DNA from: Coturnix japonica
Lineage: Eukaryota; Chordata; Aves; Galliformes; Phasianidae
NCBI RefSeq assembly: GCF_001577835.2
Contig: NW_015439874.1
Span: 66,340 to 130,339, forward strand
Reading direction: 5' to 3'
DNA length: 64,000 nucleotides
Shown here: piece after piece, positions 11,132 to 23,000 of the stretch
Numbering within the stretch: position 1 is the first letter of the stretch
Layout: each line of letters begins with the position of its first letter
Made by a program: the position numbers and the translations under genes
The notes under the pieces: generated by a model
The model's input: the letters and a program-made list of their open reading frames with translations, nothing else
Databases searched by the model: none
What the model was told of the DNA's origin: nothing

Positions 11132-11460
11132 ATATAGAGGATATTTAGGGGGGTTTTCACCTCAAATAAGCTCAAATAGCACCATTCCTGAGGGGGAACC
11201 ACAGCCTGATGAGCTTCAATGGAGTGCTGTGTCCACGTATGGAGCCCTTAGTAGAAGAAAGACGGTGAGCTGTTGTAAGGATCCATAGGAGGGTATATAG
11301 AGGATATTTAGGGGGGTTTTCACCTCAAATAAGCTCAAATAGCACCATTTCTGAGGGGCAACCACGGCCTGATGAGCTTCAATGGAGTGCTACGTCCAGG
11401 TATGGAGCCCTCAGTACAAGAAAGACAGTGAGCTGTTGGAAAGGATCCATAGGAGATGGA
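11132..11460 (+). repeat. CR1-derived satellite, clean right end
   Basis: About two clean units of the same satellite as 6660-8950 (ATATAGAGGATATTTAGG, CTCAAATAAGCTC, GTATGGAGCCCT). The last unit runs straight into the CR1 3' region, which shows where the CR1 half of the unit came from. Confidence 0.9.
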
Positions 11461-11935
11461 GATCTCCATCTATGAAGATGATCATCAAGATGATCGCAAT
11501 GGGGATGATCAGGGAGCTGCAGCACCTCCCCTATGAAGACAGGTTGAGAGAGATGGGCTTGTTTTGTTCAGCCTGGAGCAAAGAAGGTTGTGGAGTGAAC
11601 CTCATTGCAGCCCTTCAGTACCTGAAGGGAACCCTATAAACAGGAGGTAAGTAAACTCTTTGAAAGGGCCCATAATAGTAGAACCCTATAAACAGGAGGT
11701 AAGTCAACTCTTTGAAAGGGCCCATAATAGCAGGACAATGGTTTGAAGTTGAAAGAGGGAAGATTTAGGTTGGACGTTAGAGAGAAGTTCTTTACTAGGA
11801 GAATGGTGAGGTCCTAGAACAAGCTGCCCAAGGAGGTTGTGGATGCCCCGTCCATCCCTGGAGGTGTTCAAGGCCAAGTTGGAGCTTCATCATCCTTCAG
11901 GTCCCTTAAAACCTGGGTCATACTGTGAAACTATG
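11395..11935 (+). mobile_element. CR1 LINE, 3' end fragment
   Basis: Matches the order of a chicken CR1 3' end: GAGCCCTCAGTACAAG, GAGCTGTTGGAAAGGATCC, AGCACCTCCCCTATGAAGAC, TTGTTTTGTTCAGCCTGGAG, GGTGTGGAGTGAACCTCATTGC-like, CAGTACCTGAAGGGA, TAAACAGGAGG, GGTTGGACGTTAGAGAG, CTGCCCAAGGAGG, GATGCCCCGTCCATCCCTGG and TTCAAGGCCAAGTTGGA. About 45 bases (TAAACAGGAGG...CATAATAG) are duplicated at 11638-11730. Truncated at the 5' end, as most CR1 copies are. Confidence 0.88.
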
Positions 11936-12080
11936 TGAATGCTGGCAGCAGAAATGAACGACCCCGTGGCTTTAACGTCGTGGTTCTTTGCAAGCTTAAA
12001 AGACATGAAATCAACAGATCAGAAGAGAACCTCAGTGTGTCTGCTGGCCCAAGGAGAATCCAGAGACATTTGAACCTTCA
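11936..12080. other. Unique spacer between CR1 and a tandem duplication
   Basis: Short single-copy stretch with no gene seen. Confidence 0.4.
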
Positions 12081-12660
12081 CAGCTGATCTGAGGGCACGG
12101 GTGACGTTTCAAAGCCCTGAAGAGCAATCGACTCAATAAGAAAACAACATCATTTCCCTAAAAACTGAAGCTGAGAGTGGTGAATTGATAGAGATGAGCC
12201 TCTTTGCTGAGAGTCAATATGAGAAACGATCCGAAAATGGACAACAGCACTGTGGAATTATATGGGTGTGATGTTTGGTGCCATGCAATGCACTATGAGG
12301 ATTATAGGATGGCACCAGCTGCTCTGTACCCCTCAATGGTCCTTAGAGGTTCTTCATTGATTCAGCTGATCTACTGAGGCCGCGGGTGACGTTTCAAAGC
12401 CCTGAAGAGCAATTGAATCAATAAGAAAATATTGTTTCCCTAAAAACAGAAGCTGAGAGTGGTGAATTGATAGAGATGAGCCTCTTTGATGAGAATACAA
12501 GTGGTCATCATATGACAAATGATCCAAAAACGGACGACAGCACCGTGGAATTATATGGGTGTGATGTTGGTGCCATGTAATACACTATGAGGAGGTTTGT
12601 AGGATGGCACCAGCTGCTCTGTGCCCCTCAATGGTTCTTATAGGTTCTTCATTGATCCAT
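12081..12660. repeat. Direct tandem duplication, 2 x about 282 bases
   Basis: Both copies start at CAGCTGATCT (12081 and 12363) and share GGGTGACGTTTCAAAGCCC, GAAGCTGAGAGTGGTGAATT, GGAATTATATGGGTGTGATG and GGCACCAGCTGCTCTG. They differ by small indels and substitutions, so the duplication is older than the one at 1460. The sequence on to 13000 is single copy with no gene seen. Confidence 0.85.
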
Positions 12661-13004
12661 GCAGGAGCGCTGCTGCTTTCCTGCTGTTCCCGTTGTGGTT
12701 TTGATCCATTCCTTATCGATGCAGGGAAAGCGACAAGAGAAGAAGCATCAAAGAACAGCAATGAAAAGCTCTGGGATCAAAAAGGTGGGAACAAAACCTG
12801 TGTTATGATGGAGATGGAACTGAAACAAGACAAGGAGAAGTGCCCCTGTGCTTCATATCACAGCGCAATAAACCACTGCAGAGAAATCCAATAAACCACA
12901 CGGTGTAATAAAGAAGAGCTCGGATCAACTGAGTGTCTCCATGTCACCCCACCACCTGGACCAGCCCATGCTCTGCTCCTCATTGTGCTTTACAGAAGGG
13001 TGCA

Positions 13005-13128
13005 GCCAAATGGAAGAACAAAACCACCCCAAAATGGAAGAGCCAAATGGAAGAGCAAAACCACCCCAAAATGGAAGAGCAAAACCACCCTGAAATGGAG
13101 GAGCCAAATGGAAGAGCAAAACCACCCC
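13005..13128. repeat. Short tandem repeat of 17-38 bases
   Basis: Units of AAATGGAAGAGCAAAACCACCCC with a spacer GAGCCAAATGG. The array ends exactly where the inverted PGLS copy at 9641-10950 loses its match. Confidence 0.75.
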
Positions 13129-13147
13129 GAAAGCTGAGATCTCTATG

Positions 13148-13153
13148 TTTAAT
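13148..13153 (-). terminator. PGLS: Poly(A) signal ATTAAA for PGLS
   Basis: Minus-strand ATTAAA about 255 bases past the PGLS stop codon. It is the common variant hexamer and the first good candidate downstream of the gene. Confidence 0.5.
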
Positions 13154-13406
13154 ACTACGTGCTCCTCGACACATCACAGCCACCCATTCACAACACACGA
13201 GACCACCACCTCACATTGCTCCCACTTCACAGCCCGGCACCGAACCGAAGCCAATGACCTCATCTGTGCTCCAAGCAAAGCACCACATTGCTCCTCATAA
13301 CCAGCTGCTGCCCCACGTGGAGTCCTCGACCCACAGCACCGCGTGGAGGCTCCGGGTGGGCGCTGCAGCCACTGATAACCCCAATATATCAGCCCAGGGT
13401 TTGGTC

Positions 13407-16216
13407 CTAAAGGATGGAATGCTTCTCAAAGGGCACCGTCAGCTCTTTGGCTGCTGCCTCGTCCAGGAACCAAAGGAGCTGCCCCGTGTGAGGCCGGACA
13501 AGGGCGGCGGGGAGGGAGTTGTCCTCATTGCCTTCCAAGATGCGCTGTTGGATGAAATGGAGGAGTTAGAATGGAAGGGAATCACAAAGCTCCATCTCAA
13601 CCCCATCCCAAAACACCTCTATGTCACCACAGATGAGTTAGAACAGAAGGGAACCGCAAAGCTCCATCCCAACCCCATCCCAAAACACCTCCATGTCACT
13701 ACAGAGGAGTTACGAACCTCAAAGCTCCATCACAACCCCATCCCAAAACATCTCCAGGTCACTATAGAGGAGTTAGGACAGAAGGGAACTGCAAAGCTCC
13801 ATCCCATCCCCATCCCAAAACACCTCCGTGTCACCATAGAGGAGTTATGAACTGCAAAGCTCCATCCCAACCCCATCCCAAAAGACCTCCGTGTCACCAT
13901 AGAGGAGTTACAACAGAAGGGAACCACAAAGCTCCATCCCAGCCTCATCCCAAAACACCTCCATGTCACTACAGAGGAGTTACGAACCTCAAAGCTCCGT
14001 CCCAACCCCATCCCAAAAGACCTCCAGGTCACTATAGAGGAGTTATAACAGAAGAGAACTGCAAAGCTCCATCCCAAAACACCTCCATGTCACCATAGAG
14101 GCATTATGAGACTCAGAGCTCCATCCCAACCCCATCCCAAAACACCTCCATGCCACCATAACACCATCAGATCTTTCTATGGGGCAGCAGATCTTTTCCC
14201 CCCTGTCCCCCCACAGTTCTCCCCAACCTTTATTACTGCAGCTTTGCCCTCCCCAGTGGCAATGAAAACCACCGTCCGCGCCGCGTTCAACACCGGGAGG
14301 GTCAACGTGATGCGCTCCGGGGGCGGCTTCGGGGAATCAGTGATGGCGGCCACGATTTTCTCTTTTTCCTATTAAAAATAATGAAGTAAATGGATGTTAA
14401 TGAAGAAGCAGAGCTGCCTAATGACCCCCCCATCCCCCCCATAGCCATATGCTTACCTGCAGCAGGGGGTGGTTGGGGAATAGGGAGCAGGTATGGCCGT
14501 CCGGCCCCACACCCAGGAGCAGCAGATCGAAGACGGGCACAGCATCACCATGGAAGGCCTGGAAATGGGGGGGGGGGGATTGAGGGGGGTGCTCCTCAAA
14601 TCCTATTAGGAGGGGTCCACCAAATACTGGGGGGGGGGGGAGTCCCTCAAATAAAGCCTTGAGGGGGGGATGGGGGGAGTCTGAGCCCCCACCCCACCCA
14701 GATCTTGGAAGGATGGGGAGGGGGAGATTCTCCCATATCCTGAAAGGGGGAGTTCATCGAATAAATCCTATTGGGGGGAGGGGAGGGGAAGTCGTTGCAT
14801 TGGGGACCCCCAGGACCTGGCACAGGGAAAGGGGGGNNNNNNNNNNNNNNNNNNNNNNNNNNNNNNNNNNNNNNNNNNNNNNNNNNNNNNNNNNNNNNNN
14901 NNNNNNNNNNNNNNNNNNNNNNNNNNNNNNNNNNNNNNNNNNNNNNNNNNNNNNNNNNNNNNNNNNNNNNNNNNNNNNNNNNNNNNNNNNNNNNNNNNNN
15001 NNNNNNNNNNNNNNNNNNNNNNNNNNNNNNNNNNNNNNNNNNNNNNNNNNNNNNNNNNNNNNNNNNNNNNNNNNNNNNNNNNNNNNNNNNNNNNNNNNNN
15101 NNNNNNNNNNNNNNNNNNNNNNNNNNNNNNNNNNNNNNNNNNNNNNNNNNNNNNNNNNNNNNNNNNNNNNNNNNNNNNNNNNNNNNNNNNNNNNNNNNNN
15201 NNNNNNNNNNNNNNNNNNNNNNNNNNNNNNNNNNNNNNNNNNNNNNNNNNNNNNNNNNNNNNNNNNNNNNNNNNNNNNNNNNNNNNNNNNNNNNNNNNNN
15301 NNNNNNNNNNNNNNNNNNNNNNNNNNNNNNNNNNNNNNNNNNNNNNNNNNNNNNNNNNNNNNNNNNNNNNNNNNNNNNNNNNNNNNNNNNNNNNNNNNNN
15401 NNNNNNNNNNNNNNNNNNNNNNNNNNNNNNNNNNNNNNNNNNNNNNNNNNNNNNNNNNNNNNNNNNNNNNNNNNNNNNNNNNNNNNNNNNNNNNNNNNNN
15501 NNNNNNNNNNNNNNNNNNNNNNNNNNNNNNNNNNNNNNNNNNNNNNNNNNNNNNNNNNNNNNNNNNNNNNNNNNNNNNNNNNNNNNNNNNNNNNNNNNNN
15601 NNNNNNNNNNNNNNNNNNNNNNNNNNNNNNNNNNNNNNNNNNNNNNNNNNNNNNNNNNNNNNNNNNNNNNNNNNNNNNNNNNNNNNNNNNNNNNNNNNNN
15701 NNNNNNNNNNNNNNNNNNNNNNNNNNNNNNNNNNNNNNNNNNNNNNNNNNNNNNNNNNNNNNNNNNNNNNNNNNNNNNNNNNNNNNNNNNNNNNNNNNNN
15801 NNNNNNNNNNTACCCCCATACCCCCCCATTCTAACCCCCGTTACCTCCCGCAGTCTCTCCGCATAATCCCGGGCCGCCTCGTCCGCACTGAGCCCGGTAT
15901 CGACACCCAGAACCGTCGGTTTCGGCTCCGGGAGCCGCAGGAACAGCCGGTCCCGGTACGACCCGAACGTGCTCTCCGGGTGCTCGGGGGGAACCAGCCG
16001 CTCGTCGCAAAAGGCCACAAACCACGGGCCCGCTCCGGTTCCGGTACCGGTAGAAGCGGCTGATGGCAGCTCCCGAGCCAGGAGTCCAACCAAGCTCCCT
16101 CCGGACAGACCCAACGTGAAGCGGCCGCCGCTTTGGGCCGCTCGTTGCACGATGAGCTGCGCTAAGGCCGAACCGAGCTCCTGAGGGGACGGGAACACCG
16201 AGATGCGGCCCAACAT
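13407..16216 (-). CDS. PGLS: 6-phosphogluconolactonase, 4 coding exons, 250 aa
   Basis: Hydrolyses 6-phosphogluconolactone to 6-phosphogluconate, step two of the oxidative pentose phosphate pathway, in the cytosol. Coding exons (minus): 15845-16216, 14457-14558, 14228-14368 and 13407-13544, all in one frame, 250 aa (human 258). Visible family motifs: [16 protein letters not shown] at the N-terminus, LGLSGGS (phosphate-binding loop), [34 protein letters not shown]-like [23 protein letters not shown] and the end PFEKHSIL, nearly the human PFEKHSTL. Start chosen at 16216 because the frame above it lacks family similarity. Donors are GTAACG, GTAAGC and a weak GTTGGG after exon 3. The N gap falls wholly in intron 1, so the coding sequence is complete. 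Identity is very secure. Confidence 0.96.
13560..14170. repeat. Tandem repeat in the last PGLS intron, about 60-base unit
   Basis: About nine units, each with GAGTTA(G/T), ACAGAAGGGAAC, GCAAAGCTCCATCCCAACC, CCATCCCAAAACACCTCC and TGTCACCATAGAG. Some units lack the ACAGAAGGGAAC segment. The intron holds nothing else. Its open frames come from the repeat. Confidence 0.85.
14560..14836. repeat. G-rich degenerate repeat beside the gap, PGLS intron 1
   Basis: Repeats of ATCC(T/A)ATT or AAATAAAGCC followed by runs of 7-12 G and GAGTCC. The G-runs could form quadruplexes and probably explain the sequencing gap that follows. Confidence 0.6.
14837..15810. other. Assembly gap (974 N) in PGLS intron 1
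   Basis: Run of N between PGLS coding exons 1 and 2. The joined protein aligns with human PGLS with no missing residues at this junction (ERLRE then AFHGD; human KKLRQ then AFQGD), so no coding exon should be hidden here. Confidence 0.95.
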
Positions 16217-16330
16217 GGCGGACACCGGAAAAGGAGCGGCACAAGGCGGAAGTGGGGTGAGGAAGCCGGATGTGGCGTCATAGCAAGAGGCGGAAGTGGG
16301 GGGGAGCTGAGCGTTGCTTAGCAACCTGAG
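16205..16330 (-). promoter_or_regulatory. PGLS: PGLS promoter with YY1, ETS and a perfect RFX X-box
   Basis: Upstream of the minus-strand start lie ETS cores at about 16250 and 16294 (GGCGGAAGTG), a CRE half site (TGGCGTCATA) and a perfect X-box palindrome GTTGCTTAGCAAC at 16313-16325, the RFX-family site. A YY1-like AACATGGCGG overlaps the initiation codon itself. No TATA box. Confidence 0.65.
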
Positions 16331-17055
16331 GCCTAGTGGAGGGTTGAAGCCTCGGCCTTGCGTGAGGGATTCAGCCCAGCGCCCGCAGCCTGAGCCCGGC
16401 CCGATGGAGCTCAGCTCCACCTCCAAGCACCGCACGCAGCCACCCCTCTGTGTTAAATCCTATACCCCTCAAATAATGAAAACACATCACAGCTTGCTCA
16501 GCAGCACTCATTAACGTTTCCTCATTAACGTTTCCTCATTAACTCTCCATCCATCCATCTCCTCGCACCCCAAATCCTGCTCCGAGCTCAGAGGCCTCAA
16601 CAACCCCTCGTGTCCGTCACTCCCAGCCCCATGTCCATAACTGCCAGGGCTTGGCACGTGTGAGATATCCAGGCGTCGTTAAGGTAAGACGTGACCTAAC
16701 TCAATTAAAAGACTGCTCTGTTAAAAGCCTAACTCGTTAATGAACCGGCCCGCAGACAGGAGCACAAACCAACCAACCCACATGGGGGCACGTCCATTAA
16801 TATCAACACAAAACCTCTCCCACTGACAGCACAGCAGTGGGGAGCAGTTACCAATCTCTATCAGTGTGTGGCAGCGGGTTAATGTGTCAGTGCTCGCTGG
16901 GTTAATGTGCTTTAAGTGAGGGTAACAACCCCAAGAGAGGTTTCCCTGCTGGTGTTTTCGCTGTCGGAGGGTCTCACGTCGCTTATCAGCTTCCCACAAG
17001 CATCATCTTGTCTATTAATCATCTTTTTTCCTTGTGAGGTTTGATCCAGGTTCCA
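16331..17055. other. Intergenic region between PGLS start and SLC27A1 end
   Basis: Holds the 3' untranslated region of SLC27A1 on the minus strand. I see no minus-strand AATAAA or ATTAAA close to the stop, so its cleavage site is not placed. A short direct repeat, ATTAACGTTTCCTC, lies at about 16511-16540. Confidence 0.5.
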
Positions 17056-20000
17056 TCATAAGGCCACTTTCCCGGAGCAAATCCTGGCATAAAGGCATTC
17101 ATCCAAAGGAACGTATTTCCCCAACTTTACATCCAAGAAATACAGCCGGTCCGAGGTCTGATGGGGGTCAAAGCCTTCCCTCTGCAAGCGGGTCTTCTGG
17201 ATCTTAAAAGTACCTTCAAAGAAGGGAGAAAAGAGAACAGATTTTGAAGGAAACACTTTGGATCCAAAACGCCGCGAGGGAGAAACGTCGTGCTTCATTT
17301 TACTTAAGGATTTGTATATATTTGCATATATTTCACTTCTGCAGAGACACGGAATGGCTCTCTGGGCTCCCATGGAATGGAATCAGAGCTCTGTGGATCC
17401 CCATTTAATTACAAGAGCTCTCTGGATACCCAGGACATAGAAAGCACCGAAGAAAGCATCTAAAGCAATCCCTGTTGCTGTGGCTGCTGGTTGTGTTACA
17501 AGCAAAGTTAAGGGCACGTGGGCAGAACAGACCAAAGGCAGCACAGAGAGGGGCTCAGAGCCCCTTCCCCTCTTTAGAGGAGGGGGAGCAGAGCTCCTCC
17601 GTAGCCATTTCTGACCTTTCTCCCTGCTGTGCCCCGGTTTTAAAGCCTGTAATGAGCTTGTGGCTTGCTGAAGGCTGAGCTCCAGCTTTTATTAATGGTA
17701 TTTGTTGACTACGAGCGAGGATTTTCTTACGCAAGAAGATGGATGGCAGCCAACCAAGCGGCTCCAGTTACAGCACGTTGCCTAAGGGCTGCTTTCTCAG
17801 CTTGCTGCCATATTAAAGTTCCCCCTTCGAGCTCAAAGTTGGCTGAGAGCAGCAGACGGGGTTCAGCCCTACCTGTGGTGTCAACCTGGGGTGAAAGACG
17901 GAGGAAGATGGGCCGGGCGTAGGAAGGCAGGACTTTCTGGAGCTCCTGGTAGAGAATGTTGGGGTTCACTTTCGTTTTAGGATCAGCAATTGCTGCCATT
18001 CCAGCTTTTCCTTCCACCCCTGCAATAAAAGAGGTGGGTCTCCCTTATGCCTCCATCTCAGGTGATTCCCACTGCTCAGAACAAAAGCAACAGCATCAAA
18101 CTCCCCTTTTAGCCTCTATTACATCCTCTCCTTTCCAGCTGCCTGATTCCAATAGAGGTGACCCAAATTCTACCCATCCCATATCGCGACACAGACTCGG
18201 TGTCTTCACTTATTTCCATTCTCCCTCAAGTCTGAGAGTTGTGAATTGAGACCTTACCTGGCACTTCCACCCCATACACCGCGACGTCCGTCTGGTTGAG
18301 GATATGACTCAACATCCCTTCAACTTCTGTGGTAGAGACGTTCTCTCCTCGCCATCGGAAGGTGTCCCCGCTGCGATCTCTGAAGTACATGTAGCCCAGC
18401 TCATCCATCACCAACACATCTCCTGCAGGAAGAACAGACACCAAACCACTGTCTTCTGTCACTGCAGAACCAGGTGAGTGACTTCCCACTACCATGCACT
18501 GCACCTTCATATTATGGGATAAAATAAACCTGAAAAGGGCAGAGGAAAACTCCTCCCTCCTTGAAACATACATGTTGCTCATTAAATCCAGAGCTGCTCA
18601 ATAGATGGCAGCTTCCAAACGCTGACACATCTGCCCCTCTACAAAGAAGATTTTGGGTTTAGGTGTCATCGAACCAACCCGACCTGGTGGGTGGCAACCA
18701 GCCCACAGCATGGAGTGGAACTGGATGGGCTTTAAGGTCCCTTCCAACCAAACCATTCTATGGTTCTGTGGTTTTTAAGGTCCCATCCAACCCAACCATT
18801 CCATGGTTCTATGATCTTTAAGGTCCCTTCCAACCCAACCATTCTGTGATTCCATGGTTCTGTGATCTTTAAGGTCCCTTCCAACCCAACCCTTCTATGG
18901 TTCCATGGTCTTTAAGATCCCATCCAACCCAACCCAACCCTTCCATGGTTCTATGATCTTCAAGGTCCCTTCCAACCCAACCCTTCTGTGCTTCTGTGGT
19001 TTTTAAGGTCCCTTCCAACCCAATCCTTCCATGGTTCCATGATCTTGGCACAGCACTTGCAGTACCAGTGAACCCAGTACCTGACAGGTAGGCCTGGTCC
19101 CCCTTCTGGAGCACATTATAAGCGATCTTCTTGTGGGTGGCACTCTCATTGACGTAGCCATCAAAGCGACGTAGGGGATCCTGTTGATTTATCTGACCTA
19201 CGAGTAATCCTGGCTCTCCTGCAGGAAAAAGGACCAAACAGCACAAGATGACACTGAGTTATGATGTATTCCTTCACATCATTGCTTGTCCCAAAGACCT
19301 TCGCTAAAGGAATTGACCCATATCAAAGATCTAGAAGGAAAAACCCATATACAACACCACGAACCCCTTAAACCTACCAGAGCTCATGAAGCATTTGTTC
19401 TTAGAACAAAGAACTGCAGTAAATTACTTCAAGTCAACGCTCACCTGGGCGACATGGGACACACAGCCCCCTGGAATCACGGATCAGCTCCATCGTGTCC
19501 TCATTCACCTTCACCAAACGAATGGGATAAACGTTGGGTAAGATCCGACTGTTGAAGCCGCAAGCACCAACCTTCCAAAAAACAGAAGGAAAAAAAACCC
19601 AAAAAGCTGAAGAAAATGGCTCAGGTTTTGTATGCTGGGAATTCTCCGCTCTCTAGCCCCTCTCCATTTGAGGTCTGCCCTGAATGTAACTGTTTTTCCA
19701 CTTGTTTTGCACTCTTATTTACCAATTTAGCTCTTTATCATCTCTAGAATGCAACGTGCGGAGAACCAGGGAAGCAAGCAAAGCTTTTTCCCTTCCACAC
19801 ACCCCCCTCTATCTTTTCTCTTCCCTCACCTTCCCATCCAAGTTGGCGATGCTGCAGTTGCACTCGGTGGCTCCGTAGAACTCCCCAATCTGCTTGATGC
19901 GGAAGCGCTTGGTGAAGTCCTCCCAGATGGTGGGCCTCAACCCGTTGCCCACCGCCAGCCTCACGCAGTGCTGCGTTTCTGACTCTCGGACTGGCTGGTT

Positions 20001-23000
20001 CAGAAGATACCTGCAGATTTCCCCGATATACTGAATAATCTGAAGCAGCAAACACAAAGACATCGCTCAGGATGGATTCTGGACGCTCTCCGGGAAGGTT
20101 GGGGTAACAAGCGGTCAGCTGTAAGCAAAAAGCTCGATGTCACAAAGTGAATGCTGAGTGGGGATCCAGTTACCACCTATAAATATTCCTGATGGGAGAA
20201 GGGTAAGATAAATGCCAGGAAGGAGAAAGAGCTGCTTAAATTAGCAGGTGATGTTGGCACCGACACAGGCAAGTATTCAGTGACAACGAGCTGCCAAGGG
20301 GACTCAAGTTCTCAAAGACCTTTCCCCCAATTAAAACAGATGTTTGTGTTCTGAGATTCAGTCTTGAAGACTTCACAGTCATCAACCCTACATCCCTCGA
20401 CCCTACATCCCTACAATGGGGTTCAATCACGCCGCAGCACATCTGATAGAGCACCGATGAAGGTTACTTTGGATTCTGCTGTTTTTTTTCCTGAGGCTGA
20501 AGTTACCAAAGTGCTGGATTTAGAAGCTGTTGTGTTTGTATTCCATTCCAACTCATCCTGAAAACACTGAGTTCCTACCATTGCCTTCCACCAGGTACAG
20601 AAACTCTCCCTTTATCAGAGCCTTATTATTTTCTATAATACACCTAAAATATCGGGAGGGGGAATATGGAAGATTCTGTAAGGGGAATAAACCAGATTTC
20701 TTGGAGATACATGAGGACTTTCATTTGGATACACAAGGATTTTAAACTACAACTCATGGGGGCAGCACTTGGGATCTCTCTTCAATATCCCACCTATTGA
20801 GGTCACACTTCTAATTCCACTTGTTACATCAACCAGTATCAAACCATCCTGATTCCTTCCATAGCTCTGGGACAAGGGGACCATGTGGAGATGGGCAGCA
20901 AAGCGGGAAGCCAGCAGAGCCCTCACCGTGCATCTGTACTTGGCACAGTCATCCCAGAAGCGACTGGCAGAGAACTTCTTCTTGATGACCACAGTGAGGC
21001 CGTGGATGAGGCACTGACCGACTCCCATGATGTTACCTGGAAAATAAAGAGCCCGAGGTTGGCTTTGGGGTGGTTCATGGGGACATGTGGAGGATCCCAA
21101 TGTGGGTATGGGGCAGGGGATGCTCGCCTGCGGAGTGGTAGAGAGGAAGGCAGTTGTAGAGGATGTCCTCGGGGTGCATCCTGTAGGCGTAGTACCCAAA
21201 GGCAGCGATGCGGTAATACCTGCACGAACACAGGATGAGGATGTGGGGCAAACAAAGCTTCAGCTTTCACTACATGAAAAGCATCCAAAGGAGAAATTGC
21301 CTCCTTGGGTCCTCACCTGCTGTGCACCACAATGGCAGCTTTGGGCATTCCCGTCGTACCCGAAGTGTAGATATAAAAGAGCCGATCTGGAAGAGCAGAA
21401 AACAGACATCAGGCCAACTGACCTCAGCTCTCTGAGAAAACCCTCCTAAAAAGGTGTTTTTTAGGCTTTGTTCCTATTGGAGCACTTGAGGAAAAGCTTT
21501 GACCACAGCTCAAAGGCATTGAAGCATACCCTAGGAGAAGGTCTGGATGCTGCCCATAGAGGTCAATCAATAAATGCACACAAAGAGTCTGCAGAGCTCT
21601 GAGGATGAGACCCACACACCTCTATGCAAACGGTCCTGGAATTTGATGAGCCCTCCAGCTCACAGCCTAATTCCAAAGCAATCTATAGGAAAAGCTGAGG
21701 GTAGGGCAGGATACCTATGGCCCCGCAATGAAAACTCAATAGCAGCACTTCTCCCCCCATGGAAAACAAATTACCAAATGAGAATCTCACTCCTGATTGA
21801 TCTCAGATGTGCGTGGAAACCTCAGCTATGGAGAATATTAACCCAGAATGCCTTCAAACCTGGATCTTATATTTTGTTTCCTTGCAAATCTCAGCTACTG
21901 AGAAACTTAATCCAGATTACCCCAGAACCACAGCTTTACATTTTGTTCTTTTTCCCCATATATGTTTTTTCCTATCTGTCATCCCCAAAAAGGGTTGATT
22001 TAATCCCTTTTTTGCTGTCTCCTTGCCCAGCTCCGAGTGGTGTGGTTTAGTGGTTATGCTGGTGATGGGTTAATGGTTGGACTCTGAGGTCTCTCCCAAC
22101 TTTGATTACTCTACAGTTCTATGATTTTTATGGGCATCCCACTAAGAAATAAAGACTGCTGATATCACAACCATCCAAGCCTTTGGCTGGGATCTGAGTT
22201 GGTGGCGACTTCGATGCAGTGCTCAGAAGAGGATCCAGGTGCCTGGTCTCTGCAGGAACAACTTCTGGGTTGTAGTCACCAGAGCAGAACTTGGCCATGT
22301 TCTTCCCCAGCATCCCATTCACTTCGGTTATTGCTGCGACACAAAGCAAGAAATGCTTTGCAAGTAATGCAACGTGGTAGGAAGAGGCAAAAGTAATCTG
22401 TATAATGCCCTGTTGTGCCCCAAAACGTTGCCACAATGAGAGGACCTAAAGAATCACATCCAGATACCAACCCATTCTATTATTCCATGGTTCTCTTCTC
22501 TTCAAGGTCCCTTCCAACCCAGTTATTCTATAGTGCTGGGATCTTTAAGGACCCCTCCAGCCCATTCCATGGCTCTATGATCTTCAAAGACCCTTCCAAC
22601 CCAATCATTCTATGGTTCTATGATCTTCAAGGACCCTTCCAACCCAACCACTCCATGACTCTATGATACAAAGATCCCTTCCAACCCACCCCGTGATCCT
22701 ATGATACCCCAGGCACCCAGGTGACCCACCTGAGGACAGCTCTCCTCCAAAGATCAACCCTTTGGCTCCCGACGTCGTTACGCAGTAAACCAGAGAATCC
22801 AAGCGCAGATTGAAATTAATGAGGGCTGCTTCAATGCCAACTTTGGCCATCCCCAACCAGAGGCCAATAAACTCGGGGCGGCTCTCCATGAAGATGGCAA
22901 TGACGTCCCCGAGGCGGAAGCCCTGCTGGTAGAAGAAGTTGGCCACGGCATTGGAATATTCATCCAGCCACCGGAAGGTCCACTTCTCACCCGTGGCTTC

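Noticed and set aside
14170-14230. First reading of PGLS as lacking its last exon, because exon 3 runs into a repeat
   Set aside because: The last exon was found at 13407-13544 beyond the intronic repeat, with a proper acceptor and the PFEKHSIL end.
14647-16435. Very long frames (390-555 codons) across 14837-15810
   Set aside because: Mostly N translated as X. The only real coding parts are the PGLS exons.
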